Below, piece by piece: positions 54,993 to 63,913 of a DNA stretch of 64,000 bases. Made by a program: the position numbers and the translations under genes. A model generated the notes under the pieces. That model saw nothing but the letters and a program-made list of their open reading frames with translations. It was not told the origin of the DNA and did not search any database. Positions within the stretch are counted from its first letter, which is position 1; each line of letters begins with the position of its first letter. Source of the stretch: Heterocephalus glaber (taxonomy: Eukaryota > Chordata > Mammalia > Rodentia > Bathyergidae); the NCBI RefSeq assembly GCF_000247695.1, contig NW_004624843.1, positions 5,714,372 through 5,778,371 on the forward strand, written 5' to 3'.

Positions 54993-55069
54993 TTTGGTAC
55001 CAGGAATTGAACTTGGTACCTTGTGCTTGCTAGGCAGGCAGCAGAACCACTGAGCTAAATTCCCAGGCC
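54993..55069 (-). repeat. ID-type SINE with target-site duplication
   Basis: 'ggtaccaggaattgaacttg' to 'aaattcccaggcccta', flanked by AGTGTGGTTTTA. Confidence 0.9.
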
Positions 55070-55539
55070 CTAGTGTGGTTTTAAAAGGGGGCAATAGGAA
55101 GGTTTAAAGACACCATCAAGTACTGGGTGCACAGGAAAGGAAGCCATGCTTCTCCCAGACCGCCTCATGGCCCAGGCACCCGGTGGGTCCTGGGAACCTG
55201 CATTTTCTTCAGTGAGCAGAACACTGTCCTGGGAGCTTATATCCTCGGCCAGAAAGTAAAATATGTCCCCATTCCTCATCTGCATAAGTGGCTCGGCAGG
55301 AAGTAAGCTGTAATAAATCAGGAAGCATCGAAGCGGCGCTCCATCCTCAGTTACAGCAGACAGTCCTTCCTCTCCCACAAGTCAGACATGCAGTTCTCTT
55401 CCCTTGATGTTTGTCCTGCGTCTGTCTTTGTCCCCTCTGGCTTTTGTCACAACTGCTCTACTGTTTTCTCCTTCCTGTGATGAGTTATGTGACAGAGAAA
55501 TTCCCTTCCAAGGAGGAGATTTTGTTACATTGTGTCAAG

Positions 55540-55713
55540 CCAGTAACATAGTAGTGCAGCTTTATAATCCCAGCTACTCAGGAAGCTGAGGCAGGAGGAT
55601 CACATGTATGAGCCCAGCCTGGACAACTTATGAAACTTTGTCTCAAAATTTAAAGGGGGTGGAGGACTAGGGATATAGCTCAGCAAACCATGGGCAATCT
55701 CCAGTACCACAAA
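55540..55713 (+). repeat. B1-dID dimeric SINE
   Basis: 'ataatcccagctactcagga', 'gactagggatatagctcagc', 'caatctccagtaccacaaaa'. Confidence 0.87.
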
Positions 55714-56296
55714 ACAAACAAAAATACTGTGTTAATCCAAACGCAGGCCAGCAGAGCAGAGGTTTTGTTTGTTTTGTTCTTGAGTACATGGCAGCTTCCT
55801 ACAGCTCTGGAAGACAGAGCATCTTGAGACCCTCATGAAACTCAAATGGTCTCAGAAGAGGCCACAGGGTCCCGCCCACCCCATGAAAAGCTGTTCCTCT
55901 GAGCAGCCACACGGGGAGGACAGAGGGGAGGCCATGGGGCCCTGGAGGAGGCAGGACAGGGTCTGTCACAGGGACAAGAGAGCAGGTATGTGCTGAGGGT
56001 GGGGCTGGGGCTGGGGAGACAGTAAGTTCGTGCCCCCCACCACCACCACGAAGCCCATGCCAAAGTCCCTCTTGCTCCTGGGTTCAAGGTCAGGACTGAG
56101 GTTCCTGGGGAGGATATGGAGTAGCACCATCTCGTCTTACTTATTACTTTTTTATTGATGTAATGAGCATAGAACACAAAATTAACCATTTCAAAGTGAA
56201 CAATTTGGTGGCGTTTGGCACATTCGCAGTGTTATTGCAACCACCACCTCTAGCTATTTCCAAAACATTTTTCAAATCCAATCATTTTATTTCTGG

Positions 56297-56676
56297 TTTT
56301 TGCTTTTTTGAAACAGAGTCTCGTTTTGTAGTTCAGGCTGGCCTTGAACCCACTGTGTAGCCCAGGCTGGCCTGAAACTCATGGCAATTGTCCTGCCTCA
56401 GCCTCCTGAATGCTGGAATTACAGGTGTGCGCCACCACTCCTGGCTCAAATCCAATATTATTTTTATTTTTAACTTGTTTGAGACACAGGTCTCGCTAAG
56501 TCGCCCAGGCTGACCTAGAACTTGCTATCCTGCCTCAGCCTTCTTAGTAGCTGGTATTACATGTGTCACCCTGCTGGACTGGTTCCAAAACATTTTTTTT
56601 CTGGTACTCGGGATTGAACTTGGGACCTTGCGCTTGCGAGGCAGGTGGCGGCACCACTGAGCTAAATCCCCGGCCT
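56297..56676 (-). repeat. two B1 and one ID SINE, all minus
   Basis: B1 56297-56446 (internally duplicated), B1 56471-56573 (short form), ID 56593-56676 flanked by TCCAAAACATTTTT on both sides. The ID ends 118 bp before exon 26. Confidence 0.9.
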
Positions 56677-56794
56677 CCAAAACATTTTTAATCGCCCTAG
56701 ACAAAAACCCAGTCATGAACCAACCGCTCTGCACCAGATCCCCAATTCTGAATGCACTTTGCCTGTTCCTCCCTCCTCTTTCCCTTGGCTCTAG

Positions 56795-57392
56795 GCCCAG
56801 CGAGCTGGGGAAGGGGGCAGCCGAAGCCCTGCAGGAGGACCTGCCACTGACCAAGCCGGAGATGTTTGAGAACCCGCTATATGGCTCTGTGAGCACCTTC
56901 CCCAAGCTGGTCCCCAGGAAAGAGCAGGAGTCTCCTAAGATGCTGCGGAAGGAGCCCCCGCCCTGTCCGGAGCCCACCGCGATGTTGCCCAGCGTCTTGC
57001 TCCCCAAAGCCCCAGAGGCTGAGGGCAGCAAGGGCATAGCCAAGCAGGCGTCCACGCCCTTCCTCAGCCCCGCACCACGGCTCCGCTCCTTCACCTGCTC
57101 GGCCTCCCCCGAGCCCAGGGCCGCCGGAGGGGACCGGAGCCAGGGGAAGCCCAAGGGCCCCGCTGGCTCCCAGGCCCCAGTGGCAGCCAAGAGGCCGATC
57201 AAGCCGTCCCGGTCCGAGGTGAGCCAGCAGTCAACGCCCACCCCTGCTCTCCGGCCACCCCTGCCAGTCAAGAGCCCAGCTGTCCTGCAGCTGCAGCACG
57301 CCAAAGGCCGAGACTACCGGGACAACTCCGAGTTCCCACACCACGGCAAGCACCGGCCAGAGGAGGGGCTGCTGGGCAGGACCACCATGCAG
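56795..57392 (+). CDS. INPP5D: INPP5D exon 26 (second NPXY, C-terminal tail)
   Basis: Encodes residues 991 to 1190 in 598 nt, the last sense codons of the normal protein. MFENPLYGS holds the second NPXY (Asn1017-Tyr1020), which recruits PTB/SH2 proteins. PxxP segments follow, notably RPPLPVKSPAV, likely SH3 ligands (Grb2 and others). The end GKHRPEEGLLGRTTMQ matches the human end except for a shorter Gly/Pro stretch. Acceptor gctctag. Donor GTGAGC falls directly after the Gln codon, so the stop codon comes from exon 27. Confidence 0.97.
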
Positions 57393-57500
57393 GTGAGCCC
57401 GGCCCAAGTGCATGCGTGCATGTGCAAGAGTGCATGTGCATGTGTGCACCTGCATATGCCTGTGCTCCTCCTGCGAGGAAAACCTGGAGGCAGGATTTGA
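57393..57500 (+). other. INPP5D: possible alternative C-terminal coding extension (intron retention)
   Basis: If the exon 26 donor is not used, the frame continues for 35 codons (VSPAQVHACMCKSACACVHL..., cysteine-rich) to TGA at 57498-57500. A poly(A) signal lies 125 bp later. Supported only by sequence; may never be expressed. Confidence 0.25.
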
Positions 57501-57624
57501 ACCCAGCCCTGCCTGTGCCCCTGTGTTCCTGACCCTGCATTGCCCTTACGGCAACTGTTGGATGGGACAAAGAACCAGCTGTACCTAAGTCCCAGCCCCA
57601 CTTGAGGCCCAGGGAGCAAGGCTC

Positions 57625-57630
57625 AATAAA
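57625..57630 (+). promoter_or_regulatory. intronic AATAAA signal
   Basis: Perfect hexamer 233 bp past exon 26 with a GT/T-containing stretch downstream (57645-57690). Confidence 0.4.
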
Positions 57631-57787
57631 GTACAAGAGCCTCGTGCATTTCTAGTTCATTCTTACCCTTCGAGTTAGTGCATGCGTTTGAAACATCCCG
57701 GTGCTTAAGAGACTTCGCGTGTGATATCCCCTTCCTTCCTGTAAAGAGATTTCTTTTGGAGCAAAACTACTCATGGTTCAGAACAGA

Positions 57788-57981
57788 CTCGGGGGTGGGG
57801 GCACATCCTTAGAGTGTGCAAGTCTCTTCGGTTCAATCCCCAGCACTGAGAGATGAATAAACCAATTAATTAATTAATTTTGAAAACAGACTTGGGGGCC
57901 AGGGATTTAGCTCAGTGGTTTTGCCGCCTGCTGCGCAAGCGCAAGGACCCGAGTTCAATCCGATCCCCGGTACCAAAAAAA
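57788..57981 (+). repeat. two ID-type SINEs
   Basis: A diverged older ID (57788-57864, 'gttcaatccccagcactgag') followed by AATT repeats and a younger ID (57896-57981, 'ggccagggatttagctcagt' to 'gatccccggtaccaaaaaaa'). Confidence 0.87.
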
Positions 57982-58004
57982 TTAAAATAAAACAGAGTTG
58001 GGAG

Positions 58005-58158
58005 CCAGTGTCTTAGATTTGAATCCTAACTCTCCTATTTTCTGGCTTTGTGCCCCGAGGCTGAGTTTACTTTTCTGTAAAATGGGGCTATTAATAGTAT
58101 CTGCCTGATGGATTTATAGGGAGAATTGAATTATGCCGTGTGCTATTATGCATTATTA
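58005..58158 (+). repeat. MIR SINE
   Basis: 'tttgaatcctaactctccta', 'gtaaaatggggctattaata'. Confidence 0.83.
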
Positions 58159-58161
58159 CTC

Positions 58162-58351
58162 TGGGGTTTTTGAAACAAGCCTCACTATGCAATTCAGGCT
58201 GGCCTTGAACTCACTATGTTGCCCAGACTGGCCTCGAATTCTCAGCCTTCCTTCCACCTCAGCCTCCCAGTGCTGGGATTACAGGCAGTGATTCTCCTAC
58301 CTCATTCTCCCAAGTACTGGGATTACAAGCCTGAACCACCATTCCTGGCCT
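58162..58351 (-). repeat. B1 SINE with duplicated 5' half
   Basis: 'ttgaaacaagcctcactatg', then the 'tcctncctcagcctcccagtgctgggattacag' type segment occurs twice before 'accaccattcctggcc'. Confidence 0.85.
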
Positions 58352-58430
58352 GTGTATATTATATATTTAGGATATTATAATAATATGATACATAATCATA
58401 TCATTAACTGCATATAATACATGTTTATTA

Positions 58431-58935
58431 GAATAAGAGGCCTGATCAAAAAAATGGTGAATTCTGGGATGGGGATTTAGCTCAGTGGTGCCACACCTGC
58501 CTTGGAAGCACAAGGTCCTGAGTTTGATCCTCAGTACTGAAAAAAAAAATATATGGTGAATGTTTAAAAATAAAGTTATTAGGGCCGAGGATTTAGCTCA
58601 GTGGTTCCGCCACCTGCCTTGCAAGCGGGAAGTCCCAAGTTCAATCCTCAGTACCAAAATAAAATTATTACAGTAAAAGACACATTCCATTAATGTCCCT
58701 CAAAATATGCTTCCTTGGGCCAGGGATTTAGCTCAAAGTGGTTTTGCCGCCTGCTGCGCAAGCGCAAGGACCCAAGTTCAATCCCCGGTACCAAGAAAAA
58801 AAAAAATAAAGACACCCACGAAAGAGGACTCCAGAGCTGCTCCGGGAGGTGGTGAGAATGAGGGGCTGAGTGGGTTTGAAGCGAGAGGGGAGAATTCTGA
58901 GGAGAGTGAGTAGTGATGTCTTTCACTGTAATCAA
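58431..58935. mobile_element. mariner-type remnant with three nested ID SINEs
   Basis: The left end 'gaggcctgatcaaaaaaatg' plus GTGAAT matches the mariner ends seen in intron 4; the right part (58805-58930) is a plus-strand transposase tail ('agaggactccagagctgctc', 'gatgtctttcactgtaatca'). IDs lie at 58465-58550 (flanks ATGGTGAAT), 58582-58663 (flanks AATAAA(G/A)TTATTA) and 58716-58799. Confidence 0.78.
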
Positions 58936-59092
58936 GCATTTGTAGTTTTCTATCCCACCGAAAGTACTAAACGGCTCTGAAGAGAGCGGGCAGGCTCTTT
59001 CCACGCCACAGGACGCTGGCCGGGCCCTCAGCGGGCAGGGTCCCAGGGCATCCGGGCAGGTGCGTCCCTGACAGCCCCCCTTTCTCATGCAG

Positions 59093-59098
59093 CAGTGA
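59093..59098 (+). CDS. INPP5D: INPP5D exon 27 start: stop codon with NAGNAG acceptor
   Basis: The acceptor reads ctcatgcagcag followed by TGA. Splicing after the second AG (exon from 59096) makes TGA the first codon and ends the protein in ...TTMQ as in human. Splicing after the first AG (exon from 59093) adds one Gln. Both ends are in frame. Confidence 0.9.
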   Translation, partial: Q

Positions 59099-59399
59099 CG
59101 CCTTTGGGGACTGGCCAGTGACAAGAGCCCAGAGGAGCAGCAGAAGCCTCGGAAGCCTCTCCCACGACCTCCTTCCTTGCTTCCTGTGCAAAGCTTTGTA
59201 TTTTGGGGGCACGGCCTCGCTTCTGTGTGGCCCACCAAGTGCGCTGGCTGTGCCCCCGGCAGCAGGTGCCACAGTCGGAAGATGCACACCGGAGGGCAGC
59301 CGCACCCCTGGGTCCCCAGAGTGGCCTTAGTACTTGGGACCCCAGGGTCTTGTTCAAGTCCCCAAAATGAACTGAAGTGCCAACTTGAGAGTGGAGATA

Positions 59400-59428
59400 T
59401 AAATAATAATAATGTTAACAATAATAGT
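59400..59428 (+). promoter_or_regulatory. AU-rich (UAA)n element in the 3' UTR
   Basis: ATAAATAATAATAATGTTAA then CAATAATAG; a similar AAT-repeat lies at the same place in human from memory, so it may be a conserved stability element or merely a short repeat. Confidence 0.4.
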
Positions 59429-59577
59429 GGCCCCTTGGCGGAGGAGTCGGCCTGTGCCACGTGGACATAAGTGCTTTAGGGACATTGTGCGGGATGGCAA
59501 CATCCGAGCTGGAGGTGCCAGCCTCGAAGAGGGGCAGAGGCGCCCAGGCCCCTGCGTCCTGAGGGTTTGAGCAGCAA

Positions 59578-59585
59578 AGCATTAA
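59578..59585 (+). promoter_or_regulatory. miR-155 8-mer target site
   Basis: AGCATTAA is the complement of miR-155 bases 2-8 plus an A opposite base 1. SHIP1 is a well-established miR-155 target, and the human 3' UTR has the same GAAAGCATTAAG-like context. The surrounding 'aaagcattaagcag' is conserved as I recall it. Confidence 0.85.
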
Positions 59586-60068
59586 GCAGGCTGGTGCCCC
59601 CGAGGGCGAGACGGGTTCGGCTGCAGGGACTCGGAGAGTGTGTGTGACTCATTCAGGGCACAGGCTCAGTCCCGGGCCAGCTTCGGTGATTAACGCTGCT
59701 GTAGACAAGGCGGGGTCTCTGCAGCCACCTGGGGAGCAGGGAGCTGCCCGAGCAAGAGCCAGAAGTCCACTGCGGCTCTCTAGCCGGAAGTCCCGCCTCA
59801 GCCTGGGGTCAGGGTGTCCAAAGCCCTGCGGGGTCTGCATGCCAGGCTCCCGTACGCTGCTCGAGGCAGGCAGCCCCACCAGGCTCTGCTGCCCATCGGC
59901 GAGGCTGGACTTCTCAGTCTCAGGCTCCATGGCTTTTAGCCCTGTGTCCTTGGTTACTAGGAGAGTAGATTGTTGGTGTCTTTCCTCATGTTGCTTTTTG
60001 ACCTGGAATGTGTGAGAGCGAGACAGTGAGTACACGCCCTGCGTGGCCGCTGTCCTGTCTGTGTGACC

Positions 60069-60074
60069 AATAAA
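60069..60074 (+). terminator. INPP5D: INPP5D polyadenylation signal
   Basis: AATAAA within 'gaccaataaactgtgccttt', the same context as the human signal. Cleavage is expected 15-25 bp later, around 60088-60095; a G/T-rich stretch (cggctgtggcttttttccc) follows. Confidence 0.9.
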
Positions 60075-60250
60075 CTGTGCCTTTCCCACTCGGCTGTGGC
60101 TTTTTTCCCTGATCCTTGGAGCCCTGGGCGTGTTTCTGGGCTGCAGAGGAGCCCCTGGGGGAGGGGAGGCTGTTGGGGACTCGGGGTGATGGGATCCCAT
60201 GGCACAGGTTCTGAGGGACAGGGCAGGTGTCACTCCCTCCATACAAGCAC

Positions 60251-60300
60251 CCTGCTGCCAGGGATTTAGCTCGGGCACCACCCCTGCCTCATACAAGATC
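60251..60300 (+). repeat. truncated ID-type SINE
   Basis: 'ctgccagggatttagctcgg' and 'cccctgcctcatacaagatc', then lost. Confidence 0.7.
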
Positions 60301-60368
60301 CACAAGTGTCCTGATACCTACTGTCCTGCAGTGACCAAGTTCCTCCTGGCTTTTGTAAGTGTTGATTG

Positions 60369-60509
60369 AGCCGGGTGTGGTGGTGCACACCTGTAATTCC
60401 AGCACTCAGGAGGCTGAGGCAGGAGGATCACCGCAAGTTTGAGGCCAGCCTGGGTTACATAGTTCAAGGCCAGCCTGCACTACATAGTGAAATCCTGTCC
60501 CAAGAAAAC
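60369..60509 (+). repeat. B1 SINE, internally duplicated
   Basis: 'gccgggtgtggtggtgcaca' through 'tagtgaaatcctgtcccaag'. Confidence 0.92.
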
Positions 60510-60788
60510 TAGTGCTGATTGAGTGAGATCCAGAGGTAATCATTACATGCCAACAACTGTCAGGCACTGGGCTCTCCGGTCAGGGAGTCCGGCACCAGGA
60601 CTGCCTGCTACCACTCGAAGGGTGCTATGGCCTGGCACTGCCATTCTTGTGTACACGTGTGCATGTCATGTCACATGGGATAAAGCACATGAGAAATCAT
60701 GGCAGTCTATTGTCCCTGTGTTCTTGAAGACTTAGATTCTCCACAGGGAGGAAAGGGGGCCTACATGCACTGTAGAAAGGGTTCAGTT

Positions 60789-60869
60789 GGGGCTGGGCAT
60801 TTAGCTCAATGGTGCCACCACCTGCCTCGAAAGTGCAAGGTCCTGAGTTTGATCCCCAGTACCAAAGAC
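60789..60869 (+). repeat. ID-type SINE
   Basis: 'ggggctgggcatttagctca' to 'gatccccagtaccaaagaca'. Confidence 0.92.
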
Positions 60870-60927
60870 AAACTTACAATCCTGAAATCGAACTGGAAAT
60901 AGCAGCTTTGACTCATGTTGTAGCTTA

Positions 60928-60990
60928 TCTCTGTCTCTGTCTCTCCCCTCTCTCTCTCTCCTCTCTCTCTCTCTTTCTCTCTCTCTCTAT
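60928..60990. repeat. (CT)n microsatellite
   Basis: CTCTCT tract with CCCC and TTT interruptions. Confidence 0.9.
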
Positions 60991-62146
60991 CCCACAGGGT
61001 GGGCCTAGATCGTTAACTTCTTAGGAATTTTGTGTACACACAGGCTGTGTGAGACAGGGCTGTGCCTGTACAGGACCACCGGGGCCCCTGATGCTCAGAA
61101 GTGGAAACACCGCAAAGGAGAAAGTGCCCTCTCGTCCTCTGCACCTGTCCCTGGGCAGCCTCCCCTGGTTCTCAGCCACGCTTGCCCCCTGCAGCTCCTC
61201 TCCTGACAACACTGGGTCCCCCGAATGCCAGGTCCCCTTGCTGGATCAGGGGAACCAGCCATCACTGCCTCCTGATAACCCAAATTTTCTCCCAGGGCTG
61301 CCTAGCCCCTGAGATGAATCCATCGCCCACCTTCTCTGAGACTGCAGCCTCCATCACTTCCAGGAAGCAGACGTTTCCCCATTTGTGTGAGACACTGAAG
61401 CTGGCTTCCACACACAGGACGGTGCTGTTGTCACAGGGATGCTCTCCGATGACAGTGCCCAGCAGCTCCACACCATGCCACGTGGCTGGGAGGGTGGCTG
61501 CTGCCACTCCACACCCCCGAGAGACAGGGCAGCCATGCCAGCTCCTTCCCCCAGGTTTCCACTGCTTTTTCATGCCATTTTTTCCCCACTCGACAGGAGG
61601 AAAATGAGTGAGTCATTCAGAAAAGCTCTCTCCCACTGCTACTTTCCCTAACCCCAACCTACCAGGTTCTGTCTTCACATGGCCCTAAAATAGCTCCTTT
61701 CTCTCCATGAACCGATTTCCATGGAGACCCAGCTATGGAGAGGCCCAGAAGCTTTCTGCGCAGCAGCCAGCTCTGCTTCTGGCCTTCCCTCCAACAGGGA
61801 GCCCCTTTGTCTTGCAAATGGTTGGTCCCACCCCCCACAGACCACCTCACTTTGGGAACTCTGCAAGGTTGGGGCCTGGCGGGGCCACATGGAGTCCAGG
61901 TGGAGACAAGCGACGTCCTTACTGTGTTCTGGTCCATGCTGCCCTGGGCCGGTCGCAGCTCAAGCCAGTCCCGACCTGGGTGTGTGGGGCCTCGCTCCAC
62001 GTCCCAATCAGCCATAAATGTGTTCACAGCGTATGTGGGGCCAGCAGAGGCCGTGAGGCTGGGGTTGTTCGTGGCTCCAAATCAGACAGAATGAAGGTGA
62101 ATCTCTTGTCTTTAATCTTCTGTAGGTTACTCTGCCTTTCTGAGCC

Positions 62147-62200
62147 TGTCTCCTTCTTCTTCTTCTTCTTCTTTCTTTTCTTCTTTCTTCTTTCTTCTCT
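62147..62200. repeat. (TTC)n polypyrimidine tract
   Basis: TTCTTCTTCTTCTTC passing into TTTCTTTTCTTC-type units; more than 50 nt of pure pyrimidine. Confidence 0.92.
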
Positions 62201-62204
62201 CTTC

Positions 62205-62311
62205 TATCAAGGTCTTGCCATGTAGCCTAGGCTGGCCTCGAACTCAGCGACCTTCCTTGCCTCACGCACCTGGAGCTCTGGGATCACTGGTGTGTGCCAC
62301 CACGACCTGCA
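62205..62311 (-). repeat. B1 SINE
   Basis: 'caaggtcttgccatgtagcc' through 'gtgtgtgccaccacgacctg'. Confidence 0.87.
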
Positions 62312-62702
62312 TCTGAGCGAAAATCTTCTCATCTGCAAAGTGGGAGAGGAGACCTGCCTAGTGGGCCTGGCAGTTCAGTGAGCTCCTGTCTGCAAAGCCA
62401 AGCTCGGGCAGGGTTCACTGGAGGCAATCTCTTTCCTTTCCCTGAGAACAGGTAGCCCGAGAGCACTGCAGACATCATCCGAAGGGAACAGAGAAAAGCT
62501 GGCTCCTGGGGCAGTGGGGAGGCCCCCAGGCTGGGCCTTGGGGACCACAGGAATGTCCTTGTCCTAAGGGGGCCCTGCCTTTGAGGTGTGGGAGGAGCGC
62601 AAGCCAGCCAACACGCAGGAAACCCAGACGCCAAGTAAAGCTGTGGAAAACTTAGCCAATGTGGGGGTTTCTTGGGCCCAGGGGACTGCAGGAAGCCAGG
62701 AG

Positions 62703-62806
62703 GATTAGTTGCAGCCTTATGGGTTGACTTGAGGTTACCCTAGTAGGCTGAAGGGCTGGTTGAGGCTGGAGCACTAGTTAAGGCCAGAAAGACTAATTGC
62801 GGTCAG
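62703..62806. repeat. degenerate short tandem repeats (tentative)
   Basis: Five related segments: ATTAGTTGCAGCC, GTTGACTTGAGGTTA, GGCTGGTTGAGGCTGG, ACTAGTTAAGGCCAG, ACTAATTGCGGTCAG, spaced roughly 18-30 bp. Confidence 0.4.
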
Positions 62807-63374
62807 GAGCGCTCAATGGTTTCTCCAGCTGCACAGCTACTCAGCTGACTCGAGCCGTGGGAGCCCACCTAGGGACATGGGGGAGGGAGGGAGGTCCCTG
62901 CAGGCACCCGGCCACACCTCACAGAGTGGTCACAGGCCTCCGGACACATTGGCAGATCCAGTCACACGCCGAAGCTTGTGCCCTGAGTGTCCACCATCCA
63001 CCTGCTCTGGGTAAGACTTCCCTGCTGCTTCTCGTTTATCACCGAGCAGTACAAACAGGCAGCCATAGGAGCTCTGGAGCTGACAGTGACCTGCACGCTC
63101 CTGTGCCAGCAAGGTCAGTCATGGGGAGAAGCAGGTGAGGTGCTGGGGGTGCAAAAGTGAACAGGCAGCCTGCTGTGACACAGCCCTGGCCTCTCAGCTA
63201 CTCAGGAGGCTGAGGCAGGAGGAGCTCACATTCCCAGTGACCCTGGCTTCCAGAAGAGGCAAATATCCAGGCTGTTGCATGGCTATGGAGTGTGCTGACC
63301 AAAGACTATGCCAAGAATTTCCTTCGGGATAGCTGGGCAAACATTTTATGACTTAGTGCTTAGTATTCAGGACA

Positions 63375-63535
63375 TTGATTACCATGGAGAGGAGGATGCT
63401 GGAGTCTGGGGTCCAGCAGCCTGGGTTCAGCCTCAAGCCTTACTGCTGGCTGGCTGTATGGCTGTGTTGCCTCAGTTTCTCCATCTGTAAGAAGGAGATA
63501 ATAATGACATTGTGAAATACAAGTTACAGGAGGCC
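63375..63535 (+). repeat. MIR SINE
   Basis: 'gcctgggttcagcctcaagc', 'gcctcagtttctccatctgt', 'gagataataatgacattgtg'. Confidence 0.83.
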
Positions 63536-63661
63536 ATTGGTGAGACCAAGCTCCCACACTAGGTCCCAACAGACCAAACTAAAACCTGGAGTTGCTCACA
63601 CTGAGTTTCAATGACAGCAAACTGAGACTATGCTGTCAACTCCAAGAAATCAGGAAAGATT

Positions 63662-63868
63662 GCTGGGCATGGTGGTGCATGCCTGTAATCCTAGCACTCT
63701 GGAAGGCTGAGGCAGGAAGATCCCAAGTACAAGCCTACCCCAGGCAACATTTAGCAATTTAGCAAAACCCTGACCAAAATTTTTTAAAAATCAAAATGGC
63801 TGGGGAGGTAGATCAGAGTAAAGGCCCTGGGTTTAATCCCTAGTACTGCAAAAAAATAAAACAAAACA
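63662..63868 (+). repeat. B1-dID dimeric SINE
   Basis: B1 'gctgggcatggtggtgcatg', long A/T linker, ID-like 'gctggggaggtagatcagag' to 'taatccctagtactgcaaaa'. A short B1 fragment also lies at 63196-63232. Confidence 0.9.
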
Positions 63869-63913
63869 ACTGCACAGCCTTGAAAAGAAATGCAATAAAA
63901 AAAAAAAGATTTT

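Larger units (their letters stand above)
54855..56794 (+). other. INPP5D: INPP5D intron 25
   Basis: ID, B1-dID and B1 elements dominate; 55075-55535 and 55740-56295 have no repeat I recognise. Confidence 0.85.
57393..59095 (+). other. INPP5D: INPP5D intron 26
   Basis: Between the last sense codon and the stop codon. Holds an intronic AATAAA (57625-57630), ID elements, MIR, B1 and a mariner remnant packed with three IDs. Confidence 0.9.
1..60092 (+). other. INPP5D: INPP5D (SHIP1) gene, exons 3-27 (5' part outside window)
   Basis: Twenty-five exons joined by canonical GT-AG introns give one open frame of 1124 codons that reads as SHIP1 from about residue 67 to the end. SHIP1 removes the 5-phosphate from PI(3,4,5)P3 (giving PI(3,4)P2) and from inositol 1,3,4,5-tetrakisphosphate at the inner face of the plasma membrane in blood cells, acting downstream of inhibitory receptors and cytokine receptors. 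The order SH2 end, linker, PH-related, 5-phosphatase, C2, NPXY/proline-rich tail matches the family. With the missing 66 residues the protein would be about 1190 long, against 1189 in human from memory. Exon numbers assume two coding exons upstream, which agrees with 27 exons known for human. The start codon and main promoter are not in the window. The paralogue INPPL1 (SHIP2) is excluded by the tail sequence and the absence of a SAM domain. Residue numbers below assume the 66-residue offset. Confidence 0.97.
59099..60092 (+). other. INPP5D: INPP5D 3' UTR
   Basis: About 1 kb after the stop, much shorter than or similar to other mammals and alignable by eye with the human 3' UTR in several blocks: 'gtggcccaccaagtgc', the TAA-rich 'aaataataataatgttaac', 'aaagcattaagcag', 'tgttgctttttgacctgg' and 'accaataaactgtgccttt'. 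No SINE is inserted in it, unlike all large introns. Confidence 0.9.

Noticed and set aside
58690..59460. 256-codon minus-strand frame over the exon 27 boundary
   Set aside because: Runs through an ID and a mariner fragment and is antisense to the UTR; no family resemblance.
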